Origin: Balneolales bacterium
GTDB taxonomy: Bacteria; Bacteroidota; Rhodothermia; Balneolales; Cyclonatronaceae
Length of the DNA stretch: 64,000 nt
NCBI GenBank assembly: GCA_020832405.1
Contig: JAFIET010000009.1
Span: 1-64,000, forward strand
Direction: 5' to 3'
The notes below the pieces were generated by a model. The model searched no databases. It worked only from the letters and a program-made list of their open reading frames with translations, and was not told the origin of the DNA. A program made the position numbers and the translations under genes. Below are positions 27,421-37,117 of the stretch, in pieces (positions within the stretch are counted from its first letter, which is position 1; each line of letters starts with the position of its first letter).

Positions 27421-27440
27421 CTGATATAAGTAAATATCAG
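27421..27440. promoter_or_regulatory. Perfect 7-bp palindrome upstream of efp
   Basis: CTGATAT-AAGTAA-ATATCAG, about 150 bases before the efp start and about 35 bases after the transporter stop. No T tract follows on the minus strand, so it is more like an operator or RNA hairpin than a terminator. Confidence 0.3.
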
Positions 27441-27473
27441 GTATCCTTTAAATTTACCATTCTTTTGCCTAAC

Positions 27474-28835
27474 TCACCTAATCATATTTAGGATGGTAGT
27501 TACGAACACAATACCGATAAGTACCGGACAGATGTAGCTGATGAAAAAGGCCCAAACCTTAAGACGCCTGGAGTTGGCGGCCCCGGGGAACCCGTTTTCG
27601 ATTTCGGCAATAGCGTTACCTGTTTTCCAGATCCAGGTAAGGAAAAGGCAGGTCATTAGTCCGCCCAGTGGCAGGCCGATTTCATTAAAGATGGCTACGA
27701 AAACATCAATCAGCCCGATATCAAAGGAGATGATGATACCAAAGAACAGCACAACGGCACCTACGAGCAGTGATGCTTTTTTGCGGGAAACATTGTGCTC
27801 ATCAATCACATAGGCTACGGGCACTTCCAGCAGCGAAATTGCTGATGTGAGCGCAGCGAGACCAAGCAGCAGAAAGAAGGAAACTGAAATAAAAAGCCCG
27901 AAATACCCGCCTATGTTTTGAAATAGCTCCGGAAGCACTGTGAATACAAGAGTTGCAGAAGAAAGCAGGCTGCCGTCGTCTCCAAAAATCTGAATGCCCT
28001 GATTAAGTGCAACATACATTGCAGGAATGATCAGCAGACCTGCGATTAGGGCTATAAATATGTCGAAAACAGTTACAAGAACTGCCGATTCCACAATATT
28101 CTGATTTTTTTTGAGGTAAGAGCCATACGTAATTAGCGCGCCCATACCAAGGGAAAGGGAGAAGAAAGCCTGACCAAGAGCAGAGAGTGTAAGGTCAAGA
28201 CTGATGAGGCTGAAATCGGGCAGCAGGTAGCGGCGTACACCCTCGGCACTGCCTTCCAGAGTCATTACGTAGGCTGCCATTAAGATGAGTATGAGCAGCA
28301 GGAAGGGCATCAGTATTTTTGTAGCACGTTCGATACCGTTACTCACCCCTCCGTTAATGATCCCGACGGTGAAAAGCATGAAAACGATGGTGAAAATCGC
28401 GTTCTTGGGCCCGTTGGTCAGATCACCAAAAAAACCGGCCAGTCCGGTATTACCGGCAAATTTGAATATTTCTTCAAAAACGTAGGCCAGTGTCCAGCCG
28501 GAAACAACCAGGTAGAACGATAAAATCATCACCCCGCACAAAACGCCCCAATAACCGATGATGGCGCCGAATCCGCTCTTATCGAGCTTTTTAAACGCCC
28601 CGACAGGGTTTTTACGCGTGTGCCGGCCAATGGTGAGTTCAGCAATCATTACGGGCAGGCCAATGAGAAAACAGCAGATCAGATAAACGAGAATAAATGC
28701 AGCCCCGCCGTTATCTGCTACCTGTGTAGGGTAGCCCCAAATATTGCCAAGCCCAACAGCGGAGCCGGCAGCAGCCAGGATAAAGCCCAGTTTGCTGTTC
28801 CAGGTTCCTCTTCCGGAAGTTTGTATAGTTGCCAA
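27474..28835 (-). CDS. Sodium-dependent transporter, NSS family
   Basis: 453 residues, about 11-12 membrane helices. The N-terminus WNSKLGFILAAAGSAVGLGNIWGYP is the neurotransmitter:sodium symporter signature (TM1, with the substrate and Na+ site), followed by NGGAAFILVYLICCFLIGLPVMIAELTIGR. Bacterial members take up amino acids with sodium; the specific substrate cannot be read. Sodium coupling would fit a salt-adapted host, but one gene is weak evidence. Confidence 0.93.
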   Translation of the reverse strand: MATIQTSGRGTWNSKLGFILAAAGSAVGLGNIWGYPTQVADNGGAAFILVYLICCFLIGLPVMIAELTIGRHTRKNPVGAFKKLDKSGFGAIIGYWGVLCGVMILSFYLVVSGWTLAYVFEEIFKFAGNTGLAGFFGDLTNGPKNAIFTIVFMLFTVGIINGGVSNGIERATKILMPFLLLILILMAAYVMTLEGSAEGVRRYLLPDFSLISLDLTLSALGQAFFSLSLGMGALITYGSYLKKNQNIVESAVLVTVFDIFIALIAGLLIIPAMYVALNQGIQIFGDDGSLLSSATLVFTVLPELFQNIGGYFGLFISVSFFLLLGLAALTSAISLLEVPVAYVIDEHNVSRKKASLLVGAVVLFFGIIISFDIGLIDVFVAIFNEIGLPLGGLMTCLFLTWIWKTGNAIAEIENGFPGAANSRRLKVWAFFISYICPVLIGIVFVTTILNMIR

Positions 28836-28978
28836 GGTTTGTTCAGTTAGATTCAGTAGTAGTTAGTTTTCACACAAGAGCCCGGCAAATCCCTCAGTAA
28901 CAAGAGGCATATCAGGGCTGCTGAAAGCAAGCTACCAAAAAAGCTGAAAAAAGCAGAAAAATCAAAGCCTGTATAAAT

Positions 28979-31069
28979 TTATTTATTTTCGCCTGTTCGC
29001 TTCTTGCGCAGGATGTATCCGGAACCTGATTCAACACTCAGATATTCGGCTGCTACATCGAAGCCTTCGTGATGAGCCATATCAGGGGAGACCACTACTT
29101 CCCAGGCGCCCTGTGGCAGCGGGATGCGGTGCATGCCGTGGGGGTTTCCGTTTAGGGTGACGATGTAATCGTAGGGGTCGCCGCTGCCTTCACCTTTAAT
29201 TTGCAGGGTGATGTGAAGACTGTCGTGATAGTTCCAGAATATCAGCGCGTCGGGTTTCGATTTCCTGAGTGCCGGTGATTTTAGCCGCAGGCTGATCAGC
29301 CCCTTGTAATATGAAACCAGCTCTCTGTTTACCCTGGCGTGATTAAAGTCGAGGTAGTTGGTTTCGTTGTCTTTTTCGTAGCTGTTATGGTCGAGATGGC
29401 CCGCATAGCCGTCTTTGATGCCCGGTACAGGTTCTACAACCTTGGTTCTTGCCCATTCCTGACCCGCATGTATCAGCGGCACGCCCTGAGAAGCAAGCAG
29501 GTAAAGTGCAGCGAGTTTTGCGGTCCGAAGTTCAGCTGGGTTAAGGGGGGTAATTTCGTTGCGTTTGTGTTTTTTAGCCGCTTTGGAAGGGTCAAGACCT
29601 ATGCGGATGAAATCCCCCAAAGTATAGCCGTCGTGCGATTCAAGGTAGTTCACACAGTGTTCGCTGCTGTGGTACCTGCCGTTGCTGTGCCCCAGCAGGG
29701 TACCTGAAAGGAAATTTTCGAGCCCTTCCCGCGAACTTTCCCAGTGCCAGTGCCCGAAGATAAATCCCTTGCTGTTCTGTGGGTCAGAGCCTTTCACTCC
29801 GTTCCGGATTTGATCGTTCCAAGATGCCCAGCCGATGTTCGAAAAGCCTACAGGGTCGTAACCTCCGCCCCAGGGTTCTGCAATCAGCACTACATTGGGG
29901 TTTATTTTTTCGGCTTCCTGACGTATAAGCTGAAGGGTTTCGCGGTCGATGAGGTTGGCGAGGTCAAACCGGAAGCCGTCGATGTGGTACTCTTTCATCC
30001 AGTATAAAATCGAGTCAACAATCAGCTGCCGGGCCATGGGTGCCTCTGTTTTGAAATCATTGCCGCAGCCGCTGTGTGAGAGGTAGTGCCCCTCTTCCGT
30101 AAGGCGGAAGTAGTACGATTTGTCGATCAGTTTAAACGGGTTGAGGTCGTACTGCGAAACGTGGTTAAAAACGACGTCCAGAATTACGGTAATGCCGTTT
30201 TTGTGCAGTGCCTTAACGAGTTCTTTAAGTTCTCTTGCGGCTTTTTGAGTGCGGCCCACAACAGCCCCCGGTTCGGTACTGCCGTCTGTCGCAAAAATGG
30301 TTTCCGGGGCAAAAAAGAAGGAGGTCATGTAGCCCCAGTAGTTACGGCCGTACACATTCCAGGTATTGATGATGCCGTCGGCTATGGGTTCGTTGTGAGG
30401 CGGCTCGAAATAGGCAAATTTGTGCAGCGGTAGCAGCTCAACTGCGTTAACACCCATTTTTTTGAGGTGGTTAATGCCGCCGCGTGCGTTGGGGTCCGCA
30501 AAGCCTTTGTAGGTGCCGGGCCATTGGGTATCCGCACTTTCATGGCTGGTAAGGTCTTTGATGTGGGCTTCATAAATTACCAGGTCACGGATGTCGTCAG
30601 GGCATACGAAAGTATCGTTTTCCCAATCAAAGGCCTCATCCTGCGTGATAAGGGTGCGGGGGTGCTGCAGGTAATGATTGCGGGTAACAACTGCTTTGCT
30701 GTAAGGATCTGCAATCAGGAAATTTGTGTCGCGCGAGCGGTAGAAGTATTCCTGAGATGGCGGCTGAATGCGGTAACCGTAGAGTTTGCCGAAAAAATTA
30801 CCCTCAAGTGTGATCTGCCAGATGTCATTTCCGTTGGGGTTCATCGCATAGCGCGTACCTTTTTCCTGTTCGTAGCTTTCGAAAATTTCTACATATACGG
30901 CTTTGGCGCGCGGGCAAAAAAGCCGGAATTCGGTGTGTGTGCGTGTAGGATAACAACCCAGCCGGGGCCGGTAAGGTGCTTTTAGTAAAAGCGGGAGCTG
31001 TTCGTGTGCCTCTGCTGAACTGCTGGTGCGCATGTCGCTGTGCCGGGAGTCTGCTTCTAATTTATACAT
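28979..31069 (-). CDS. GH13 glycogen debranching enzyme / type I pullulanase-like (696 aa)
   Basis: N-terminal CBM48-like domain (TEFRLFCPRAKAVYVEIFE, YGYRIQPPSQEYF), then a GH13 barrel: VIYEAHIKDLT, NYWGYMTSFFFAPE, GITVILDVVFNHVS, DGFRFDLANLIDR (nucleophile Asp), VVLIAEPWGGGYD (acid/base Glu) and YLESHDGYT (third acid). It hydrolyses alpha-1,6 branches of glycogen-type glucans. No signal peptide, so cytoplasmic. Its start overlaps the end of metG by 13 bases, an unusual operon partner. Confidence 0.9.
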   Translation of the reverse strand: MYKLEADSRHSDMRTSSSAEAHEQLPLLLKAPYRPRLGCYPTRTHTEFRLFCPRAKAVYVEIFESYEQEKGTRYAMNPNGNDIWQITLEGNFFGKLYGYRIQPPSQEYFYRSRDTNFLIADPYSKAVVTRNHYLQHPRTLITQDEAFDWENDTFVCPDDIRDLVIYEAHIKDLTSHESADTQWPGTYKGFADPNARGGINHLKKMGVNAVELLPLHKFAYFEPPHNEPIADGIINTWNVYGRNYWGYMTSFFFAPETIFATDGSTEPGAVVGRTQKAARELKELVKALHKNGITVILDVVFNHVSQYDLNPFKLIDKSYYFRLTEEGHYLSHSGCGNDFKTEAPMARQLIVDSILYWMKEYHIDGFRFDLANLIDRETLQLIRQEAEKINPNVVLIAEPWGGGYDPVGFSNIGWASWNDQIRNGVKGSDPQNSKGFIFGHWHWESSREGLENFLSGTLLGHSNGRYHSSEHCVNYLESHDGYTLGDFIRIGLDPSKAAKKHKRNEITPLNPAELRTAKLAALYLLASQGVPLIHAGQEWARTKVVEPVPGIKDGYAGHLDHNSYEKDNETNYLDFNHARVNRELVSYYKGLISLRLKSPALRKSKPDALIFWNYHDSLHITLQIKGEGSGDPYDYIVTLNGNPHGMHRIPLPQGAWEVVVSPDMAHHEGFDVAAEYLSVESGSGYILRKKRTGENK

Positions 31070-33102
31070 GAGCCCGGTCCGGCTTTTGTTTCCACAAACC
31101 GGAGCCCGTCGGTTGCATCATGTGCCATAAGAATCATTCCTTTGCTTTCAATACCCATAATTTTACGGGGGATGAGGTTTGCTACAACGGCAACACGCTT
31201 GCCGATAATGTCTTCGGGCTGGAAGTACTCAGCAATGCCGCTTACAATGGTGCGCTGTTCATAGCCCAGGTTTATTTTGATTTTGAGTAGCTTTTTGGAT
31301 TTGGGCACCTTTTCGGCTGCCAGAATTTCAGCAGCGCGGAGGTCGAGTTTTTCGAAGTCACCGAAGGCGATGCCTTTCTTTTCGGTTTCATAGCTAACTT
31401 CCTTCACTGTGGTACCAGCTTTAGCTGCGGCCTTGGCTTCAAGCAGCGCAACCTGACTTTGAATGGCATCATCTTCAATTTTTTTAAAGAGAATCTCCAT
31501 TGGTGTGATTTCCTGACCTACGCTTATCATGTCGGGTTTCACTTCTTCCCACAGCAGCATACCGTTGAAGGTGATGTTTAGGGCCGATTTGAGTTTTTTG
31601 CAGGCAGCCGGCAGTATGGGCTCAAAGTAAACGGAGAGCGCGGCCACAATTTGTGCGCTCACGTGCAGGGTATTGCCGCAGGCTTCAATGTTGCTTTTCC
31701 GGGTGTGCCATGGTTCTGTTTCAGTGAAGTATTTGTTGCCTGCCCGCGCAAGATTGATCGTGTGCAGTGCTGCTTCCTTAAACTTAAAACTTTCGTAAGC
31801 CTTTGCAATACGGGCACCGCTTTGTTTGATTTCCTCCAGCATGGCAAGGTCCTGTTCGGAGGGGTTCAGCAGCGGCGGCATTTTACCGTCAAAAAAGCGG
31901 CCTATGAACGAAAATGTGCGGAAAACAAAGTTGCCGAAAACATCAGCCAGATCGTTATTAACGCGGTTTTGGAAATCCTTCCACTGAAAGTCAGCATCTT
32001 TGGTTTCGGGCATTGTTGCGGCAAGAGCATAGCGCAGCAGGTCGGGCTCGAAAGCTTCGAGGTACTCGTGCAGCCATACAGCCCAGCCGCGGGAGGTGCT
32101 GAGCTTGCCGCCTTCAAGGTTGAGGTATTCGTTGGCCGGCACGTTTTTGGGAACCACATACTTTCCGTGCGTTTTAAGCATCACCGGGAAAATAATGCAG
32201 TGAAAAACGATGTTGTCTTTTCCGATGAAGTGCACCAGCTCGGTTTCATCATCCTGCCAGAACAGCTTCCATCCTTCCGGGTCTCCTATTTGTGCCGCCC
32301 ACTCAACCGAAGCGGAGATATAACCGATGGGCGCATCAAACCAAACATAAAGTACTTTCCCTTCAGCCCCTTCGAGCGGAACCGGTACGCCCCATTTGAG
32401 ATCGCGGGTTACGGCGCGGTCGCCCAGGCCGGCATCAAGCCAGCTGTTACACTGCCCGAGTACGTTGGGCTTCCAGTCGGTTTTACTACCGATCCACTCC
32501 TTAAGCCAGTTTTCATAATTTCCGAGGGGGATGTACCAGTGCTCGGTTTCCCGCATCTCGGGCTGTTCGCCGCTAAGCATGCTCTTGGGGTTAATCAGCT
32601 CGGTTGGAGAAAGAGCAGTACCGCACTTTTCGCACTGATCGCCGTAGGCTTCTTCATACCCGCATTTGGGGCAGGTGCCCTTCATGTAGCGGTCTGCCAG
32701 GAACATACCAGCTTTCACATCATAATACTGCTGCTCGGTTTTCTTAATGAAGACACCCTTTTCGTGAAGGGTACGGAAGAACTTTTGTGAAATTTCGCGG
32801 TGTGTAGCCGAACTTGTACGACCGTAGTAATCGAAAGAGATGCCGAAATCTTCAAACGCTTTTTTGTTGATACCGTGGTAGCGATCCACAATTTCCTGTG
32901 GGGAAACGCCTTCTTTGTCAGCTGCTATGGTGATGGGTACACCATGTTCGTCGGAGCCGCAGATGAACAGAACTTCATCGCCCGCAAGGCGTTTGTAGCG
33001 GCAGTAAAGGTCGGAGGGGAGATAGGCGCCCGCAATATGGCCCAGGTGAAGCGGGCCGTTTGCATAAGGCAGTGCAGCGGTAACAAGTACTCTTTTTGAC
33101 AT
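31057..33102 (-). CDS. metG: Methionyl-tRNA synthetase
   Basis: 681 residues, the long form. Class I HIGH region PYANGPLHLGHIAGAYLPSD; zinc knuckle CPKCGYEEAYGDQCEKCG; KMSKS equivalent KLSTSRGWAVW. The C-terminal ~110 residues form a tRNA-binding OB domain (FGDFEKLDLRAAEILAAEKV, IVSGIAEYF). It charges tRNA-Met. Confidence 0.97.
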   Translation of the reverse strand: MSKRVLVTAALPYANGPLHLGHIAGAYLPSDLYCRYKRLAGDEVLFICGSDEHGVPITIAADKEGVSPQEIVDRYHGINKKAFEDFGISFDYYGRTSSATHREISQKFFRTLHEKGVFIKKTEQQYYDVKAGMFLADRYMKGTCPKCGYEEAYGDQCEKCGTALSPTELINPKSMLSGEQPEMRETEHWYIPLGNYENWLKEWIGSKTDWKPNVLGQCNSWLDAGLGDRAVTRDLKWGVPVPLEGAEGKVLYVWFDAPIGYISASVEWAAQIGDPEGWKLFWQDDETELVHFIGKDNIVFHCIIFPVMLKTHGKYVVPKNVPANEYLNLEGGKLSTSRGWAVWLHEYLEAFEPDLLRYALAATMPETKDADFQWKDFQNRVNNDLADVFGNFVFRTFSFIGRFFDGKMPPLLNPSEQDLAMLEEIKQSGARIAKAYESFKFKEAALHTINLARAGNKYFTETEPWHTRKSNIEACGNTLHVSAQIVAALSVYFEPILPAACKKLKSALNITFNGMLLWEEVKPDMISVGQEITPMEILFKKIEDDAIQSQVALLEAKAAAKAGTTVKEVSYETEKKGIAFGDFEKLDLRAAEILAAEKVPKSKKLLKIKINLGYEQRTIVSGIAEYFQPEDIIGKRVAVVANLIPRKIMGIESKGMILMAHDATDGLRFVETKAGPGSCIN

Positions 33103-33442
33103 ATATTGTGTAATGGGAAATGGCTGAAAGGCTGGGTTTAGGGTGCGTGCAGCTTTGATTGCACTTGCTTTATCAAAAAAGCAGGCACGGTATGAAGGGG
33201 CGTTCCTTCTGCAAAAGAATAAGGGATGCTGTACCCTGGCATCCTCTCAGGCTGAAAAGTGTTGTTTCTGCCGGTAAATGGTTGTCGCGTAAAGTCCAAA
33301 GCAGGCGTTAAAATATTTTGTAAATAACAGGCCATTATAAGGAAAGGCAAGTGCACAAAATACACCCAATTCTGCCAAAGAACAAACAGGCCATCGGTAT
33401 CAGAACCTGAACCGCCTCTCGTCGGGCAGGCTTGCAAGGGTT
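33103..33442. other. 340-bp intergenic region between spoU-type methylase and metG
   Basis: No credible gene; a 102-codon minus-strand frame here has no recognisable pattern. It presumably contains the metG promoter on the minus strand. I see no terminator. Confidence 0.5.
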
Positions 33443-33982
33443 TCATTTTATTGAAGATAAAAGCATGTGATACAGTACGGTACCAATGGTTACAGAAACA
33501 TTGAGGGAATGCTTATGGCCAAATTGCGGGATTTCAAGGCACTGATCCATAAGGGGGAGCAGCGCGTCATCAAGTCCGGTAACTTCGTTGCCGAAAAAGA
33601 AAATGACTTTCTGCCCGGGTGCCGCCCTGAAATCGGTTAGCATACCGGAATCTTTTGTTTGTTCAATACCAACTAAGTGGCTGCCAGCCTGTTTTGCCGT
33701 AGTCAGAAAATCAAGCGGTTCCTTGATAAAGCTCCAGCTCACAGTTTCATCAGCTCCAAGAGCCGTCTTGGAGATTTCAGGCCGAGGGGGCACCGGAGTG
33801 TAGCCCGACAGATAAAGGTGCCCGCAGCCGAAAGCGTCGCAGCTGCGGAATGCTGCCCCCACATTGTACATGCTGCGGATGTTATGCAGCCATACCGCAG
33901 CGTTTCTGAGCTGAGCCGGAGGGGTGCGGCCAAGGTTTTCTGCGAGGATCTCGCGAGTTGTTCTTTTTTTATAGCGGTTCAT
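33443..33982 (-). CDS. TrmH/SpoU-family RNA 2'-O-methyltransferase
   Basis: 179 residues, a SPOUT-fold methylase. Motif 1: LHNIRSMYNVGAAFRSCDAFG; motif 2: VIFFFGNEVTGL; motif 3: CLEIPQFGHKHSLNVSVTIGTVLY, together forming the SAM-binding knot. The target nucleotide in tRNA or rRNA cannot be read. Divergent from greA. Confidence 0.9.
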   Translation of the reverse strand: MNRYKKRTTREILAENLGRTPPAQLRNAAVWLHNIRSMYNVGAAFRSCDAFGCGHLYLSGYTPVPPRPEISKTALGADETVSWSFIKEPLDFLTTAKQAGSHLVGIEQTKDSGMLTDFRAAPGQKVIFFFGNEVTGLDDALLPLMDQCLEIPQFGHKHSLNVSVTIGTVLYHMLLSSIK

Positions 33983-34034
33983 CGTATAATGTTAAACCCA
34001 ATTGATATCAAAAAAAAGCGTATATTTAAAACTG

Positions 34035-34080
34035 TCGGGTCTCACAATGGCATGCTGTTGTGTTGCCCGATATTTTTTTA
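34035..34080 (+). terminator. Terminator-like hairpin 1 in the divergent spoU-greA region
   Basis: Outer stem TCGGG (34035-34039) with CCCGA (34066-34070), an inner CACAA/TTGTG stem, then TATTTTTTTA. The shape fits a plus-strand terminator, but no plus-strand gene is recognised upstream. Confidence 0.5.
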
Positions 34081-34137
34081 TTATCTGTCGTTAACAGAAA
34101 AGCTGATTCAGGTACACATGCTTCAGCTCTGTAAAAA

Positions 34138-34178
34138 CCACCCTGCCCTCCGCATAAACAGGACAGGGTGGTTTTTTT
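34138..34178 (+). terminator. Terminator-like hairpin 2, just before greA
   Basis: Strong stem CCACCCTG (34138-34145) with CAGGGTGG (34164-34171), extended by CCT/AGG, followed by seven T. It lies 78 bases before the greA start, between two divergent genes, where no transcript is expected to end. It may end a small RNA or act as an attenuator in the greA leader. Confidence 0.75.
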
Positions 34179-34255
34179 AGTGCACTCACTAATCCGCTTG
34201 TATCGACAGTAAATCAAGTAAAAACAATCTACTCAATAAATTATTTGGCATAGTT

Positions 34256-34732
34256 GTGAAAGTAAATCATTTATCAAAAGAAGGCTTTCAGAAATTAAAA
34301 GACGAGCTGCGTACCCTCAAAACAGAAGGTCGCAGGCAGGTAGCTTCCGATATTGAGGAAGCCCGCTCGAAAGGCGATCTGAGCGAGAATGCGGAATATG
34401 ATGCCGCAAAAGAAGCGCAGGGGCTGCTCGAAAAGAAAATTGCGGAGCTTGAGCACGCTCTCGCCAACGCCCGCGTGATAGACGAGCGAAATATTGATGC
34501 TTCCAAGGTGTATGTGCTTTCAACGGTGAGCATCCTTAACAAAAAAAGTAACAAGAAAAACACCTATACCCTGGTGTCTCCGCAGGAAGCAGACTTCAAC
34601 ACCGGAAGAATTTCGGTTGATTCGCCAATCGGAAAAGGGCTGCTCGGTAAAGAAGTGGGCGATGTGGTTACGGTGAAGGTACCGGCGGGCATGCTCGAAC
34701 TTGAAATCCTTTCTATCGAACGGAACAATTAA
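34256..34732 (+). CDS. greA: Transcription elongation factor GreA
   Basis: 158 residues from GTG 34256. The N-terminal coiled coil carries the acidic tip (SKGDLSENAEYDAAKE) that enters the RNA polymerase channel and stimulates transcript cleavage; the C-terminal FKBP-like domain ends with PIGKGLLGKEVGDVVTVKVPAG. Standalone gene. Confidence 0.96.
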   Translation: MKVNHLSKEGFQKLKDELRTLKTEGRRQVASDIEEARSKGDLSENAEYDAAKEAQGLLEKKIAELEHALANARVIDERNIDASKVYVLSTVSILNKKSNKKNTYTLVSPQEADFNTGRISVDSPIGKGLLGKEVGDVVTVKVPAGMLELEILSIERNN

Positions 34733-34861
34733 AATCCGTTACGGGCAGGTTTCTGAAACCGTTCTTAGCGCTGATCCTGAAATACGGCCTGCTGCCTGCT
34801 GCACTGAGCTTCGCGCATGGGTGCCGGCAGCTTCCTTAAAAAAACGGACTGATTTAATCTC

Positions 34862-36667
34862 ATGATTATCCTCGGCATCTCCTGTTATTATCATGATTCA
34901 GCTGCGGCTATACTGCGCGACGGTGAACTGATTGCAGCTGCACAGGAAGAGCGTTTTTCCCGGCGGAAACACGACCCCGGATTTCCGCGAAATGCCATTA
35001 AGTATTGTTTGAGGGAGGCGCGCATCACCCTAAACGAGGTAGATGCCATCGCTTTTTACGACAAACCGTTTCTTAAATTTGAGCGTATTCTCGAAACCTA
35101 CCTTGCCTTTGTACCCCGTGGTATTTTAAGCGCATGGAAATCCCTGCCGCTTTGGATACGCGAAAAACTCTGGATTTCCGACCGCATCCGTACGGAACTT
35201 GGCTATGAGGGGAAGCTTTTGTTTCCGGAGCACCATGAGTCGCATGCGGCTTCTGCCTTTTTCCCCTCACCGTTTACCAAAGCCGGCGTACTCACCATGG
35301 ATGGCGTGGGTGAATGGGCAACAAGCTCGATCGGCAGCGGTGAAGGCAACCGGGTAAAGCTTCTGAAGGAACTTAACTTCCCGCATTCACTCGGCCTGCT
35401 GTACTCCGCTTTCACCTACTTCACAGGTTTTCGGGTAAATTCCGGCGAATACAAACTCATGGGCCTGGCACCTTATGGCGAGCCTGTTTACGCGCAGCAG
35501 ATTTACGATGAGCTGATAGATTTGCGGCCCGACGGCTCCTTTCGCCTGAATATGGCCTATTTTGATTATGGCGCCGGGCTCAAAATGACCTCGCGAAAGT
35601 TTGCAAAGCTGTTCGGCGGACCGGCCCGCAAGCCGGAAACCGCAATAGGGAAGCGGGAAATGGATCTTGCCGCTTCTGTACAGGTGGTAACCGAAGAAAT
35701 TATGCTGCGAATGGCCAAACATACCGTTGAACTTTCCGGAAGCCGCAACCTCTGCCTTGCAGGCGGGGTTGCGCTTAATTGTGTGGGCAACGGCAAATTG
35801 CTTCGCTCAGGAATAGTTGACGACATCTGGATTCAGCCGGCTGCCGGTGATGCCGGCGGTGCTATTGGCGCTGCCTATGTTGCACACTATCATTATTATG
35901 CACAGCAGCGGCCCACCCCGGCCGGAGATGCCATGCAGGGAAGCTACCTTGGTCCGGCTTTTTCTGATGAGGAAATCAGCATGTTTGCCGAGGCAAACGG
36001 CTGCAAATACCGACGTATGCCGGAGCGGGACCTCATTGAATCAACAGCAGAAGCCCTGGCTTGCGGAGAAGTTGTAGGTTGGTTTCAGGGAAGGATGGAA
36101 TTCGGGCCCCGGGCACTCGGCAACCGCTCCATTCTGGGAGACCCGCGTTCAGAAGTGATGCAGAAAACCCTGAACCTGAAAATTAAGTACCGGGAAAGCT
36201 TTCGCCCCTTTGCGCCAAGCGTGCTGCAGGAGCAGGTTTCCGATTGGTTTGAACTCGAAACGGAAAGCCCGTATATGCTGCTCGTTGCCGGTGTGGCTGC
36301 CAATCACCTTCGTAAAACCGCACCTGAAACCCGTGGTTTCGACAAACTTTATGAGCTGCGTTCGGATATCCCGGCAGTTACGCATGTAGATAACTCAGCC
36401 CGAATACAGACCGTTAACGGCCGATGGAACCCGCGCTATCACGCCCTTATTAGCTCTTTTTGGGAAAAAACAGGGTGTCCGGTTGTAATCAATACCAGTT
36501 TTAATGTGCGCGGCGAACCCATCGTTTGCACCCCTGAAGACGCCTGGCGCTGCTTTATGCGCACCAAAATGGACCGGCTTGTGATGGGTTCCCTTGTTTT
36601 CCTCAAAAAAGATCAGGAAAAACTACCCGAAACTGACGACTGGAAGGAGGAATTTGTACTTGACTAA
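34862..36667 (+). CDS. NodU/CmcH-family O-carbamoyltransferase (SxtI-like)
   Basis: 601 residues. MIILGISCYYHDSAAAILRDG is the start of the Kae1/TobZ-like domain; EHHESHAASAFF, LCLAGGVALNCVGNGKL and PAAGDAGGAIGAAYVAH are ATP-site motifs; the C-terminal half carries GRMEFGPRALGNRSIL and CPVVINTSFNVRGEPIVCTPEDA. The family uses carbamoyl phosphate and ATP to carbamoylate a hydroxyl group, usually on a sugar or small metabolite. An SxtJ-like membrane protein gene overlaps its end, as in saxitoxin-type and many uncharacterised loci. The acceptor is unknown; nucleotide-sugar genes lie 2.5 kb on. Confidence 0.92.
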   Translation: MIILGISCYYHDSAAAILRDGELIAAAQEERFSRRKHDPGFPRNAIKYCLREARITLNEVDAIAFYDKPFLKFERILETYLAFVPRGILSAWKSLPLWIREKLWISDRIRTELGYEGKLLFPEHHESHAASAFFPSPFTKAGVLTMDGVGEWATSSIGSGEGNRVKLLKELNFPHSLGLLYSAFTYFTGFRVNSGEYKLMGLAPYGEPVYAQQIYDELIDLRPDGSFRLNMAYFDYGAGLKMTSRKFAKLFGGPARKPETAIGKREMDLAASVQVVTEEIMLRMAKHTVELSGSRNLCLAGGVALNCVGNGKLLRSGIVDDIWIQPAAGDAGGAIGAAYVAHYHYYAQQRPTPAGDAMQGSYLGPAFSDEEISMFAEANGCKYRRMPERDLIESTAEALACGEVVGWFQGRMEFGPRALGNRSILGDPRSEVMQKTLNLKIKYRESFRPFAPSVLQEQVSDWFELETESPYMLLVAGVAANHLRKTAPETRGFDKLYELRSDIPAVTHVDNSARIQTVNGRWNPRYHALISSFWEKTGCPVVINTSFNVRGEPIVCTPEDAWRCFMRTKMDRLVMGSLVFLKKDQEKLPETDDWKEEFVLD

Positions 36668-37106
36668 GCCATCGTTTATCGGCGGTCTGCTCAGCGAAAT
36701 TGAGGTGAGCCGCAAAAAAATACGCGGTTTTGGCTGGGTGATGCTTTTCGTGCCCGGAATACTCATCCCGCTGGCGCTCAGCTGGTTTGCTGACTGGAGT
36801 GTGACCAATGCAGCAGTCATTTTTTCCGTTATCGGTTTACTGCTGTTTGTTTTTTCTATGCTTAAACCAAATGCCATGCGCGGGGTTTACAAAACCTGGA
36901 TGCTGCTTGCCCTGCTCATGGCTTTATTTACGACCAAAATCACCATTAGCCTGGTTTACTTTCTGGTGATGACACCCATTGGCCTTTACCGTCAGTTCAG
37001 AAACGGTGATCCGCTTTCAATGAATGCAGATGACCGAATGGAAAGCTACTGGGTTGACCGGAAGCCGATCATACGGGAGCCACAATCTTACGAGAAGCAG
37101 TACTAA
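36660..37106 (+). CDS. SxtJ-like membrane protein (148 aa)
   Basis: Starts at TTG 36660, overlapping the carbamoyltransferase stop by 8 bases; the frame is open further upstream but only as a shadow of that gene. Three hydrophobic segments (WVMLFVPGILIPLALSWFA, AAVIFSVIGLLLFVFSML, ITISLVYFLVMTPIGLY) and a polar tail ending YWVDRKP match the SxtJ pattern. Its role is not known; it consistently travels with carbamoyltransferases. The usual third, very small SxtK-like gene is not seen. Confidence 0.75.
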   Translation: MTKPSFIGGLLSEIEVSRKKIRGFGWVMLFVPGILIPLALSWFADWSVTNAAVIFSVIGLLLFVFSMLKPNAMRGVYKTWMLLALLMALFTTKITISLVYFLVMTPIGLYRQFRNGDPLSMNADDRMESYWVDRKPIIREPQSYEKQY

Positions 37107-37117
37107 GCGAATACCGT

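Noticed and set aside
33138-33446. 102-codon minus-strand frame between metG and the SpoU gene
   Set aside because: No family pattern, atypical composition, and overlap with the end of the SpoU gene; treated as non-coding.
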